Below are positions 39,612-51,271 of a stretch of DNA of 64,000 nt, piece by piece (within the stretch, counting starts at the first letter, position 1; every line of letters starts with the position of its first letter). The notes beneath the pieces are model-generated. The model ran no database searches. It was not told the origin of the DNA and saw only the letters and a program-made list of their open reading frames with translations. The stretch spans positions 1,984,001-2,048,000 of the forward strand of contig OX337238.1 in assembly GCA_946965045.2 (NCBI GenBank), written 5' to 3'. The DNA comes from Epithemia pelagica (lineage: Eukaryota; Bacillariophyta; Bacillariophyceae; Surirellales; Surirellaceae). The position numbers and the translations under genes were made by a program.

Positions 39612-41236
39612 CTACGTATAGTATGAAGGAACCACATTTTTAGCAAGAGACCATTCCGGAAGAGATGGGCGGACTCCGTCACTCAAAGGTGACTCCGCAA
39701 GTGCGTTAGCAAGTCGATGTAACAGAGCCTCGTTCTCTATTGCCTTGTCCACAGCATCCTGGCCTTCTCCCGCTCCATCGGTCCATGCTAGAGAAGCTGT
39801 GCCCGGGGTAGAAGCCCCAGGAAGATGATGTTCTGATTGAAACTGTTCTTCCAATACTGGAGCAAGTTTAGCGCGCTTGCTACCTCGCAGTTTTGCCTCC
39901 CTGGTTTTCAAAGACTTCAGGAGAGATTCAAATTCATTCAAACACTCCCGCCCATCATAGTACTGGGTTATCAACATGCTGTTGAGGGCCTCAAATTGTA
40001 CCAAGTACCATTTCTTGTTCCCATCCGTACCCAGCAGAATTGTTGATTGCCCCCATACACTTTCCCTCGAGAAAGCAGCAAGCTGGAGTAACATTTGGGC
40101 CTTATTCATCGGCGTCCTGTCGGTCTTCATCTCGACCAGTGCCATACCGTATGTGTAGAACGATTCCTGAGACCGCTCACAAAGTGCGAGCATTGATTCA
40201 TCCGTAACACATCCGTCAGACTTGCCGTTTGCCACCTTTCGATCGGCCTTGATAGGTGCTAATTTCTTTCCTTTCACGTCTCTTATGCCTAGCTTCTTGC
40301 CGTCCACAGCAAGCGCTTGATCCAACTTACCAAAGAGCCATTTCAGTGCCAATGGGGTCCCATCATTTTCCGAAAGTTTTCCTGTTCCTCCCGTCAAAAG
40401 TGCTTGCTCCCATTCAAAATTTCCTACAACAGATCCGACTCCGACATTCATGTTGGCGACGGCGTTACGCCAGGAGATCGACAGCCCGGTCAACAGATCG
40501 GTTGCAAATTCAGTGTTCGCCTTCGACATGTTTCTGTCATCCGTTTTTGACTCGATCATCATTTTCTCTATGTTTTCAATTTTCCGTTTCATATCCTCCG
40601 AATCATTCGCCTGTTGTTTTTGTTGTTCATTCATTTCCTACACCCAGAGTGAGAACAAAGGTGAAACTGTAAGATCACGAACACAACAGATAAAACACCA
40701 CAAGCACAAATTCAAACTCACCTGCTTTTGGGACTCGATCATCATTCCTTCCATGCGTTCAATTCTCCGTTTCATATCCTCCGAATGATTCGCCTGTTGT
40801 TTTTGTTGTTCATTCATTTCCTACACCCAGAGTGAGAACAAAGGTGAAACTGTAAGATCACGAACACAACAGATAAAACACCACAAGCACAAATTCAAAC
40901 TCACCTGCTTTAATGCATCGTGATCAAGCACATGAGAGCTCGGACAGAACTCGATTCAGAAGGCAAAATGACTACAGAATCTCGAAATCAAATACAGATA
41001 CACAAATTCAAACTCACCTCGTTTTTATTTTGCAATGGACCTTGTTCTCGAAGATGTCGAATATATGCTTGGAGTCTTTTTTGTTCCAACCTACCTTGGA
41101 CATCCAAGGTCTCACAAGCGAGGTTCATGTCTTCAGGCTTGTCAGGGTTAAACTCTCGTAGAGGTACCCCCCTGCCTTCATCGCACGCTGCAGCAACTGC
41201 TTCCCATTTTGTCTCCTCTTCAGTTGGTGTTTGCAT
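39612..41236 (-). CDS. PD-(D/E)XK nuclease-like gene with header and duplicated coil exon (chimeric)
   Basis: Three exons, all phase 0: 41018-41236 (73 codons), 40722-40820 (33 codons), 39612-40637 (342 with stop); 447 residues. Exon 1 is the header also used by the kinase gene at 19862. Exon 2 and the start of exon 3 are tandem duplicates encoding EMNEQQKQQAN...EDMKR, a coiled coil. Exon 3 has KSDG near spliced residue 247 and MALVEMKTD with E-x-K at about 275/277, then KAQMLLQLAAF, consistent with a PD-(D/E)XK nuclease; no kinase follows. Exon 1 belongs to copy B of the tandem duplication and exons 2-3 to copy A, so the gene spans the duplication junction. A leftover GATGCATTAAAGCAG at 40905-40919 looks like the tail of the original upstream exon (DALKQ). 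Confidence 0.7.
40638..40909 (-). repeat. 183-bp exon-intron tandem repeat, about 1.5 units
   Basis: An exon-plus-intron unit repeats at a 183-bp period (61 codons). Donor sites recur at 40720-40721 and 40903-40904, and acceptors at 40638-40639 and 40821-40822. The second unit is cut by the duplication junction. Confidence 0.85.
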
Positions 41237-42045
41237 CTCTGCAGTGGATTTAGTGTCAGGAAGAAAAAAAAAGGTACAATCTGCGATGAAGGTTGAAAAA
41301 GACTTCTGGAGGAGGCTACGGCTACGGCGGTGGTGTTATGCAGTGTGGGGAATCACCTCCTACTATAACTATAGCGGGGATGGCTAAGGGGGTATGTTGT
41401 CGGGCGCGCGCAGCATGGGCGGAGCATGATATGGGGGGAGCAATGCATGCTCCACGATGCATGCTCCGCGCGCGTCTATATTATCGAGTGGGCGGATGTA
41501 GCGTGCACGACCGCGCTCAAAATCCCCGACCATCACGGAAACGCGTATGGGTCGCCTTAAGTAGAATAGCAACTTCGGGAAGCAAAGGACACAATAATCA
41601 TTCCCTTTATCGACTACTTATCATTAAGAGTATCCATTGTATATTTCACCTGTTGTTCTGTTGGCCCTACGAGCTCATGTGGGAAAGACACGTCAATTTC
41701 CATGCTCTACAACCTCCACCATGAGGATGGAAAGACTCCTTAAGGGCAAGGCAGCAACATTTGGCCGACTATATGTACTTGTCTACAAAACTAGTGCCTA
41801 GTGTCTATTCTACCCCTGTCCTCATATGAGGACAAATCCTCATATGAGGCCACTTTTCAACGTAGCATGTCAAATCATTCATGTACTCCTAAGAGTGGTT
41901 TTATTGCAGATTCGTAATCTCCATACTTTAAAACATATCTCATAATATTCTCATGCTTTAATAATGATGAGTAGTGAAGATACAGTGTGAAAAGAAAAGA
42001 CTACCCGCGTTGTGTGCGCATTAGAAAAAAAATTTCCATGTCACA
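41237..42045. other. Non-coding upstream region of copy B
   Basis: It matches 21904-23092 without the 380-bp palindromic segment. It contains the GC-rich hairpin and the paired CCTCATATGAGG palindromes. No gene is supported. Confidence 0.5.
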
Positions 42046-43427
42046 ATGTCGCCTCCAGATCCACGCCGTACACCCAATTCCATTCTTTTGGCCAAGGCCA
42101 TGCATGTGACATCTCTTGCAGAGTGTTCCAGAAGGTATGGAAGCAATGCAAAGACGAAAAGGCTGTTTGGGAAGGTGGTTGAAGCTTCCATCCAACGGGG
42201 CCCCAATGGAAGGTCCACAACAATGGTGACTGTGAACTTCTATATGGGAAGTTTGGAGGTGATCAAGCAGAAGACACTCAACCTGAGGAGTGTCATTACT
42301 CCCAGTGATGAAGAGCTGCTGGCCTATGCCCGTTTCAGGCATCAGCATGAGAGAAATCAACCCCCACAAGCTTCGACAACTACAGAGGGAAATTCCGCGG
42401 CCACAACGGCAACCAACACCAATACGGGCCAAGCTGCGGCATCTGAGCCTCCTGCACCACAGCAGGCCATCCAGGGGACACAGACAGCAACAGGGAACCA
42501 GGAGAGTGCAGTGGGAGAGTCAAACAATCCACCAGATTGTGAGTGTCAAGTCCATGATGTGAAATGGCATAAGGGCACTTCGTCATCTCCATTGAATTGC
42601 AATTCGATGGGACGTGTTCCTCCAAGGGATTGGACTTTCAGGACACCTAGTGGAGAGAGAATTACTCCAGGAAGTGATAGACAGGGCTTGCTTTCCAGAT
42701 TGGACTACTTCCTGATGACATTCCCTCCGCGGCAGTTTGACTTAATGCACAGGCTCACAAATGGACAGCTTGCAAAAATTGAGAGACCTTCAATGACTAA
42801 AGGAGAATTACTCAAGTTCTTTGGCGTTACAATATTGATAACCCGCCATGAATTCACCTCAAGGGCAAACTTATGGTCAAGTACAGCAACAAGTCAGTAC
42901 GGAGTGGCACCTGCCTTCGGTAAGACTGGTATGTCAAGAAAGCGTTTTGATGACATCTTTAGATGTCTCCGTAGTACAATTCTTTCAAACTCATGGGGGA
43001 TAATGCTCGGTAGAGCAGACAATCAGGTAGGTCACCAACCGATACAAGCTTCTCACGGTCAGAGAAGCAAGCAATTCGTAGTCTATCAAAAGGATAGTCG
43101 GGACACAAAAGAAGATGTGATAAATGGTGATATTGTTAGATTGTGAGCTTTAGGACTACGGTGTGTGTTTTGATGTGCAGGTCTGGCCAGGGTGCATGAC
43201 TGATATATTCATGGCGCTGACAGGACTGGTCTGGTTGGAGTAGACATGGATATTGTGTATTGGAAGTATATGCACTTGTATATCATATACCAATGCCAAC
43301 AGCTCTTGCTTTGTTGTGATATAGGTAGTTTTCTTGGCGCGGTGCTGATTGCATTTTTGGAATTGTGGGAATGGAAATATGATCTCTCGTGATCTCGAAT
43401 CGTGCTTCGATTACTTAGGCCGTTGAG

Positions 43428-44918
43428 TTAAGTCGTGGAGATGCGCACTCGGATAGTAGTTGCGCGCGCTTGAAAATATTGGGCGCGCACGTGTAGGGCC
43501 ATAGTTAATTTCCGAGCGGTTGTTGATAACGCGCGCATTGCGAGCATGCCATGGCCGAAATTAAAGGTCCGCGAGCATGTCGTCATTCTGTTCTCACTTT
43601 TCATGAAATGCGAAGGAATATAGGTCGATATAGCACCAGCTAGGGAACATAGGACGGATATGGGCGGCATAGATGGTGCTTCGAAGCCTCGGGACTCGGC
43701 TAACCGATGAGATGCCGGATCTAACCAATGGATAACGGTGAGAATCCTACTACTCCCCACAACTTGTTGGTTCAGCCTTGTCATCGTTGGATTTGTTGAG
43801 TTCTCGTACTTCTTCACTCCAGAATAACAATGGCTTGAGTAGGGGTCAGATGGTTGCAAATTCCCAATGCTTGCTAAGGATGTCAGCAGGGTTGGTCTCC
43901 CCATCCTTCCAATAGGATACAGCATACTTTGCTGCGATGGCTTCTTGTACCCGGTAATACGACAGAAGCTTCCATTATGTGTTGTATGCTGGAATGTATC
44001 AACGATAACGTCTTCAGATTGCCGATCAAAGAATGGACAGAACTTCTCCCAGTCATATGCTTCCTGGTAACGACAGTGGACAGAGGCATGAAGGGTAATA
44101 GGATCATTACCATTTGCATCAGCATATACAGAGAAGAAGGATGTATTGTCAGGTCCATGGTCATACGGCAAATCCAAAAGAAGATTGAGATTGCAGACAA
44201 CACGATCTTTGTACTCCCCATAATTGTCATATGGATAGTTCACCATGCTACCATCAGTGTTGACTTGTTGCCAAGAAGTAGAAGCAGGGTCATGCGATGG
44301 GTCAGAATGTGAATGATCCAAAACACCAGGATCCCATGTATCAGGTGATGTGAAGATGATCTGAGGTAACGTCTCCATGTCATCATCACTGGGGATACCT
44401 AAGGAGTGAATGTATGCTAGTCTCTCTTTGATGTGCAGAGACAAAGCACGGCCATCAAGTGTTGTGATGCATTGTTTTCCATCAACTTTAACGGATCGTT
44501 CATCAACAGCATGTCCAAAGTGCTCGAATTGTCCAGGAGCATGGATCGATTGTCCTTTTCCGTAGAATGCATATTCATTGAAGATGCCAATAATGGGTCC
44601 ATCATTGGTTTCAAACTTAGCAGCACATGTGAAAATAGGAATCCCAGCAAGCTGATGACTGTCGATACCCATAATGGATATATGACAACCAGTCTTAGAA
44701 AGGATGCGCATGTCAGAACCAGCAAGTCCTCCATTGGCACCACGGTCAACCAATTGGTTTCCAGGGAGAGTAGATTTCCTGGAAGACAGATAGCGCAGTA
44801 TGTGTCCTTCCTGTTTATGCATATTGGCCTTGAGGCTAACCTTCTTGCTTGTTTTAGACTTGGCGTTGGATAGAACACTGGTCAAGTCAGATGCTGGATG
44901 ATTGATGTCAGTCGTCAT
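43428..44918 (-). CDS. Protease/integrase-remnant ORF of LTR element (copy B)
   Basis: An open 496-codon frame begins MTTDINHPASDL and carries the aspartic protease site QLVDRGANGGLAGSDM, then a region found after the protease in diatom polyproteins (TTLDGRALSLHIKERLAYI), then a degenerate integrase-like start. It stops inside the 3' LTR at 43428. No RT is encoded. It differs from copy A by having the extra base that keeps the frame. Confidence 0.75.
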   Translation of the reverse strand: MTTDINHPASDLTSVLSNAKSKTSKKVSLKANMHKQEGHILRYLSSRKSTLPGNQLVDRGANGGLAGSDMRILSKTGCHISIMGIDSHQLAGIPIFTCAAKFETNDGPIIGIFNEYAFYGKGQSIHAPGQFEHFGHAVDERSVKVDGKQCITTLDGRALSLHIKERLAYIHSLGIPSDDDMETLPQIIFTSPDTWDPGVLDHSHSDPSHDPASTSWQQVNTDGSMVNYPYDNYGEYKDRVVCNLNLLLDLPYDHGPDNTSFFSVYADANGNDPITLHASVHCRYQEAYDWEKFCPFFDRQSEDVIVDTFQHTTHNGSFCRITGYKKPSQQSMLYPIGRMGRPTLLTSLASIGNLQPSDPYSSHCYSGVKKYENSTNPTMTRLNQQVVGSSRILTVIHWLDPASHRLAESRGFEAPSMPPISVLCSLAGAISTYIPSHFMKSENRMTTCSRTFNFGHGMLAMRALSTTARKLTMALHVRAQYFQARATTIRVRISTT

Positions 44919-44948
44919 GGCTTGGTTGATGAATTGTGTAACTGGATC

Positions 44949-45230
44949 TTACTCATCTTGCTGCTCGGAAGTCGCACCAAGTGAAGCGTTTTTAGAAACA
45001 GCTTCTTGACTGGGGTCAGGATCAGGTTCCGGATCAATGTCAAGGGCATGCGTCTGCACTTTCCTTGGCGTTGTTGATGATGGTGCATGAATCATCTTGT
45101 TGTACTCAATGATCAACTTGCGATCTTCTTCAGAAAGTTTGAACCATAGGTCACGCGGCAGACTAACCTTAGATGGAGAGGATGGAGAGTCAGATGTCAC
45201 GTTAGTGTTCTTGTGAACATGATACTCCAT
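44949..45230 (-). CDS. Small ORF, likely gag C-terminal part (copy B)
   Basis: A 93-codon frame identical in translation to 25995-26276, with the LPRDLWFKLSEEDRKLI segment and acidic tail. Same position between gag and protease. Confidence 0.5.
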   Translation of the reverse strand: MEYHVHKNTNVTSDSPSSPSKVSLPRDLWFKLSEEDRKLIIEYNKMIHAPSSTTPRKVQTHALDIDPEPDPDPSQEAVSKNASLGATSEQQDE

Positions 45231-45296
45231 ATCATCTTGTGGGGTTAAGTCAGCATCTGTATCTTGGCCGTATTGTTAATCATGTTGTTTGACATG

Positions 45297-46484
45297 TCAA
45301 CGGCGACTATGTGCAGATGACTGGGTTGCTTGATCATGGTCATAAGCTGCGTCTAGAAGGAGACGGAAGTATGATTGATAGCAAAGGGATTTTGCACCGG
45401 ATTTTGTGTTCACCACATTGTCCAAGATCTTGACTTGGCGGAGATCAGGTACCTTTTCTACAGCTTGCATGAGGAAAGTCATCCTGGTATGATCAGGGAT
45501 GCGATCAGACAATGTCACAAGATTGTCTAGCAAACGTAGCTGCTCTTGAAAGTGTAGAAGAAATTGACGTGTTGTTCCGCGCCATGTGTCATCAAGACGT
45601 AGATTGGAAATGTAGTTGGTTAAACGTAGGACTTCTCGTTTTGCGAGATCAGATTCGGTATGCAATGAATGTAACTTCTTCAATACGACACGCGCATCTT
45701 CATCATGTTCATGTTCACGTACGTAGGCTCGACCTTGGTCAGTCTGGATAATACGGAAAAGAACGGAGTAAAGAAATACTTGTAGCTCTTGAAATAGTTC
45801 TTCAGCATACTCATCATCTTTGGGAGGTGTGTACTCAAAATTCAGAACGTTGGATAGGCCTTGTACCTTAGCTGTAGTCTTGAATACACGCCAGAATGAA
45901 TCGTAGTATCGTTCATCCTTGAATACCTCATATGCAGTTGCGTCGCACTTAGTTCCCTTTCTGAACGCCGTTAGGTCTTGTTGAGATTGGGATGCGGCAG
46001 TAACTGTGCTGACAGATTTTGCAGATGACGGCGACTTCATTGGCGAGACTGGGACTTGGCTAGGTTGTCCATTGGAGAAATTTGTATTGATCCTCCAAAT
46101 GTTGAACTCTTTCCTCGTTAGGTTCATCCAGTCGCTATTGGATAGCTCATCTTGAATTTCATTGGTCTTGTATATGGCCCAATAGGCTAAGAGCTTGATC
46201 TGTTGTCTTGTAGGACCTTGCAGATCATGCGTCTTGTTGTTGACCTTGTATTGGGTTAGTTCGTTCATGGATTCCTCAGTATTGGTTTGCATGTACGAGA
46301 TAACATGAGTAATGTTCTCAAAACCATGGTATTTCATCCACTTCAATAAGTAGTCGGCTCTTTCTTTGGTAAAGTATTGGCAGACAGTAAATATGATGTG
46401 GTCGAATAAGTCTGTGTTCGAGACATTGTCTTGGTTATCTTCTCCCTTAGGAGTTGTAGGTGTCTTGGGTGTTTGAGGATCCAT
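45297..46484 (-). CDS. Gag-like protein of the non-autonomous LTR element (copy B)
   Basis: A 395-codon frame, near-identical to 26343-27530 with a few replacements clustered around the FRIIQTDQGRAYV segment. Helical gag without zinc knuckle; intact. Confidence 0.7.
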   Translation of the reverse strand: MDPQTPKTPTTPKGEDNQDNVSNTDLFDHIIFTVCQYFTKERADYLLKWMKYHGFENITHVISYMQTNTEESMNELTQYKVNNKTHDLQGPTRQQIKLLAYWAIYKTNEIQDELSNSDWMNLTRKEFNIWRINTNFSNGQPSQVPVSPMKSPSSAKSVSTVTAASQSQQDLTAFRKGTKCDATAYEVFKDERYYDSFWRVFKTTAKVQGLSNVLNFEYTPPKDDEYAEELFQELQVFLYSVLFRIIQTDQGRAYVREHEHDEDARVVLKKLHSLHTESDLAKREVLRLTNYISNLRLDDTWRGTTRQFLLHFQEQLRLLDNLVTLSDRIPDHTRMTFLMQAVEKVPDLRQVKILDNVVNTKSGAKSLCYQSYFRLLLDAAYDHDQATQSSAHSRR

Positions 46485-49395
46485 GGTAGTACTTGATTGG
46501 TTTTATTTAATGTGTGGTGTGATATGAACCCGGATGTGCCACGTATAAAGTACCCGGATGTGTGCTGTGATGTCCAAAAGGTAACCCGGATATGCGGAAC
46601 TCGGTTTTGTCACGACTTAAAGATACTTATTCTTGGTCACTTCCAGACTCGTTGCGGTGATCGAGTTGAACCGGGGAGTCAGGAACAGTGGTAGCTTGCT
46701 CGTCTTGCTCGTAGTCCTCAACAAAGTGGTTCACTGGTCAGGTGAGTATTGGGAAGGTAGTTGCACGGAGTCCTGGTGCAGCTTGAGGTCCTGGAATAGG
46801 AGAGGGTTGGTGACCCTAGCCTTAGCCAGGCTGGCCCTGTTGTTGGGTTGGCTAGCTTTGTCCTCTAACTCTTGTTTGTTGGGGTATCTCAATCTGTAAT
46901 GGGTGTTGATGGGTAAGTAAGGTTCCAAATGCAACTGCAGGGAAATAAGCAATGAGACTGTTAATCTAGTACAATTCTTTCAAACTCATGGGGGATAATG
47001 CTCGGTAGAGCAGACAATCAGGTAGGTCACCAACCGATACAAGCTTCTCACGGTCAGAGAAGCAAGCAAGTCGTAGTCTATCAAAAGGATAGTCGGGACA
47101 CAAAAGAAGATGTGATAAATGGTGATATTGTTAGATTGTGAGCTTTAGGACTACGGTGTGTGTTTTGATGTGCAGGTCTGGCCAGGGTGCATGACTGATA
47201 TATTCATGGCGCTGACAGGACTGGTCTGGTTGGAGTAGACATGGATATTGTGTATTGGAAGTATATGCACTTGTATATCATATACCAATGCCAACAGCTC
47301 TTGCTTTGTTGTGATATAGGTAGTTTTCTTGGCGCGGTGCTGATTGCATTTTTGGAATTGTGGGAATGGAAATATGATCTCTCGTGATCTCGAATCGTGC
47401 TTCGATTACTTAGGCCGTTGAGTTAAGTCGTGGAGATGCGCACTCGGATAGTAGTTGCGCGCGCTTGAAAATATTGGGAGCGCACGTGTAGGGCCATAGT
47501 TAATTTCCGAGCGGTTGTTGATAACGCGCGCATTGCGAGCATGCCATGGCCGAAATTAAAGGTCCGCGAGCATGTCGTCATTCTGTTCTCACTTTTCATG
47601 AAATGCGAAGGAATATAGGTCGATATAGCACCAGCTAGGGAACATAGGACGGATATGGGCGGCATAGATGGTGCTTCGAAGCCTCGGGACTCGGCTAACC
47701 GATGAGATGCCGGATCTAACCAATGGATAACGGTGAGAATCCTACTACTCCGCTTCTCGGAGCAACCAGAATCACGCCCTACCTCAATGAGATCAGAGAC
47801 ATACAGGTGGAAGCTTGTGGATGACTTCATTCAAAACTTAAATCAGCATCGTGCTTCGCACTTCCAACCTTGCAAACGCATCTGTGTTGACGAATCAATG
47901 ATCCGTTGGTATGGTTTGGGTGGCCACTGGATAAACATTGGTCTACCACAGTACGTGGCAATTGACAGAAAGCCTGAGAATGGATGCGAGATCCAAAACT
48001 CTGCTTGAGGTGGATCTGGGATATTTTGTCGTCTCAAGCTTGTCAAGACTGCCGAAGAAGATGAATTGAATCATGAGGAGGACGATGACACAACACTCCT
48101 CATGAATCATGGGACAGCTGTCCTCAGAGAATGAGTGGAACCATGGGCTCATTCACAGCGTGTTGTCTGTGCCGACTCCTACTTTGCTTCTGTGAATACG
48201 GCAGAGGAGATGGCAAAGATGGGACTCCGATTTATCGGAGTTGTGAAGACTGTAACTCGCAAGTATCCAATGGCGTACCTTTCAAACGTTGAACTACTTT
48301 CTCGTGGGGATTGCACTGGTCTCATAACGAAAGATGCAGATGAACAAGCCACCATGATGGCTTTTGTGTGGATGGATAGGGAATGGCGCTATTTTGTTGC
48401 AAATACATCTTCTCTTGCAGAAGGAGAGCCGTACACACGAACAAGGTGGCGCCAAATTTCAGATGAGGCAGATGCAGAGCCAGAGCGTGTGGAATTGACA
48501 GTGGCACAGCCCCAAGCATGTGAGATCTATTACAAGACACGTGGACTAATAGATCAGCATAACAGGTGCCGGCAAGACACTCTCAAAATGGAAATCAAAG
48601 TGGAAACGAAGCGATGGTGGGTACGTGTGGGGCTTGGAGTGTTCGCAATGTGTGTGGTGGACTCTTGGCTTTTGTATTCTGGGGCAACCATGACAAAGGA
48701 AAAGCAACAAGACTATTATGCACTGCTTGCAGAGGAATTAATAGACAACACATTCGACAGAAGTGGAGTCCCTTGTTCTGCAAGACGAAGAGGACGAGTG
48801 AGTGACGGAACAGATAATGCCGAAAGCCCATCAGATCTCATCAATCCACGCAGTGGACAAGCAAGGGCAGGCATTGACATCCATCTGAGCCCAACCAAGA
48901 GAAGGAGGAAGGTTGATGGAGTTGCAACAAACCAATGTGCACAAGGAAGATGTAGAGTATGTCAAAAGAAAACAAAGTATATCTGTTCACAGTGTGAAGA
49001 CACTAGATAGACTCTGCCGTCGCTTTTGTCCATGATAAATCCATCATCGGAGGACTTCGACTGTTCGACGCATTGAGTGTGGGGTGTGTGGGCGCGTGAT
49101 TTTGCTTCCAACCCACGTCAGTCATGAGGATTAGTGATTCGATTCTTGTGCGCACATGCAGCTCGAATTTACGACACATGTGCGACCCGAATATTCACTC
49201 ATTGTTGGGTCCTCGCCACCAGCCGCCTTGGTCGAGTGGAGGGCGCGGCAGCTGGAAGAATAGATTCAACCCTTTTTTAGTATCCACATCCTCGCCCAAA
49301 TTCCTAGAGGCCACGGGAAAAATGCTATGTCATCGATATGAGCACACATATCCCTGGGCTGTCCGCTAGGAGGAGATGATAATCTACTAGGAGTA

Positions 49396-50697
49396 CTATG
49401 GAATCACCATAGTCATTACAGTCCACTCGTAGTCTTGAACTTCCTCGTCCTCGTCCCCATAGCCCTCGGTTGCACGCTCAACCATGCAGGAAATAAGCAT
49501 GACGAGTGTGGGCAATGCTGATCCGCTTGCACCCTCCCCGTCAAGCTTGTAAAAGATAGGCCGAGTCACAACATCTCCTTTCAGATCAATCAGGTGGGAC
49601 TCGACCTTCTTCTCCAGACGAATAGCAAGGGTTGTGGTCGCTGCTTGTTGGTCGTCCGTCTTGATTGCTTCCTTCGTTTCAACAAGGCCAGCAGCCTTGG
49701 AACTTGAAACATTTGAAGTTGAGGCACCCGAACGGTCTATCTGACCTTCAAAGAGTCTCTCTGGATCAAAGAGAAACTCAGGCCATTTGTAGACAATCTT
49801 GATCTTTGTGCCATTAAAAACAATCGAAACAGAGATGTCTTCGGCGCGCGTACCGGATGGAAGGACCACAAAGAAACAAAGACGAAGGTTTTTGTCCTTA
49901 TCGTGCCAGTAGGAATGTAGCGTGGGCCAGTAGAGGTCCCCTTCTGCCTTCAGCATCCCTTTCTTACTAGATGCAGCAAGGGTTGTGGTCGCTGCTTGTT
50001 AATCGTCCGTCTTGATTGCTTCCTTCGTTTCAACAAGGCCAGCAGCCTTGGAACTTGAAACATTTGAAGTTGAGGCACCCGAACGGTCTATCTGACCTTC
50101 AAAGAGTCTCTCTGGATCAAAGAGAAACTCAGGCCATTTGTAGACAATCTTGATCTTTGTGCCATTAAAAACAATCGAAACAGAGATGTCTTTGGCACGC
50201 GTACTGGATGGAAGGACCACAAAGAAACAAAGACGAAGGTTTTTGTCCTTATCGTGCCAGTAGGAATGTAGCGTGGGCCAGTAGAGGTCCCCTTCTGCCT
50301 TCAGCATCCCTTTCTTACTAAATGCAGGACAAGCGGTGCTCCGAGGGGTACATAGTGCTGTAGTGGTGGCAGGAGTACCGCCAACGCCAAAACGAGGTGG
50401 GGTAAGAACCCGTCCAGGTGTAGTCGGAGGAGCAGTCAGACCCTCACCCGCAGCAGCTATACGGCGTGCTCCAGTTGACTCCACCACCTCGTTTGCAGAG
50501 CTCAAGTTCCGTTGAACATTCTTCCACGACGAATGGAAGTTTTGGAACTTGAGCACATCCCCACTGGAGGCTTCGTACACGACTTTGTACTCCTCCTTTG
50601 TTGGATTGGGAGGCATCTTTCCAGATGCAATCTCTTGCCGGACATATTTGCCCTGCTCTCCCTTCCAGTTGAAAGCCTTTGTTGTTTTCTTTGGCAT
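49396..50697 (-). pseudogene. Unknown gene with internal 351-bp repeat (copy B)
   Basis: Counterpart of 30451-31725. The internal TAA between the two 117-codon modules is shared (49999-50001). The C-terminal stop of copy A is a TGG here, so the second part runs nine residues longer, to 49396 (WTVMTMVIP). Family not recognised; the beta-sandwich idea is inference. Confidence 0.6.
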
Positions 50698-51271
50698 GTT
50701 GGATTGTTGGTGTTGCTCCTCTCAATATTTGTGCGTACTGGTGTGCTCGTTTTCAGTTCTGTGGCGGGAACTGAAAACAACCTACTCCTACTAAAGGTGG
50801 AATCTCCCAGTCGTGTTCAGTCATGCTGTCTCATGAACATCTACATTCTACACAGCAGGCAAAACAAATATGCGAGCATTTTAATTAGAACCAGCCATTA
50901 ATGTTCTTAGTTCTTAGGATGACTGTACGTAGTGGCCACACTCTGAAAGCTTATGCCCTTGTGGACAACTTCCCTTAACAACATGTGCCTCATGACTCCG
51001 AACTTTGCTCTTTTCCTCGTGCTCTGTCTTTCCACCTGCCTCCTGATTGAGAATGGCAGGATGGTCTGTCCAGCACAGTTTGCCATGATATGGACGATCT
51101 CTCTGAGACGCCTTGTCGGCAGACAGGAAGGCAGGGAAGCAAAACCAAAACTTGTCAAAGCAAGAAGGTAAGAAGGACAAATTAGTATACTACAAGAGGT
51201 AGAATACAGACATCATACGTATGTTGCTAGGAGTAGACAAATTGTTACTAGTACTCTTACGAGCAGACGGA

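Larger units (their letters stand above)
21586..40918. repeat. Tandem segmental duplication, copy A (19.3 kb)
   Basis: Sequence from 21586 is repeated head-to-tail from 40919 onward at an offset of 19,333 bp, with scattered substitutions only. The unit carries one header exon and everything through the nuclease gene. The left edge falls in intron 1 of the kinase gene at 19862; the right edge falls in an upstream exon of the nuclease gene at 39612. Confidence 0.9.
42967..47752 (-). mobile_element. Non-autonomous LTR retrotransposon (copy B)
   Basis: Element at 42972-47747, TSD CTCCG at 42967-42971 and 47748-47752, LTRs 42972-43752 and 46967-47747. The structure is as in copy A. The protease ORF is intact here. 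Confidence 0.88.
42046..49010 (+). pseudogene. piggyBac-type transposase, split (copy B)
   Basis: Coding parts are 42046-42971 and 47753-49010. This copy keeps KRICVDESMIRWYGLG, including the aspartate expected to be the first catalytic residue, which copy A has lost. The two in-frame TGA codons (48006-48008 and 48132-48134) and the LTR-element insertion are shared with copy A, so the gene was already dead before the duplication. The other two aspartates and the Cys-rich tail are as in copy A. Confidence 0.85.
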
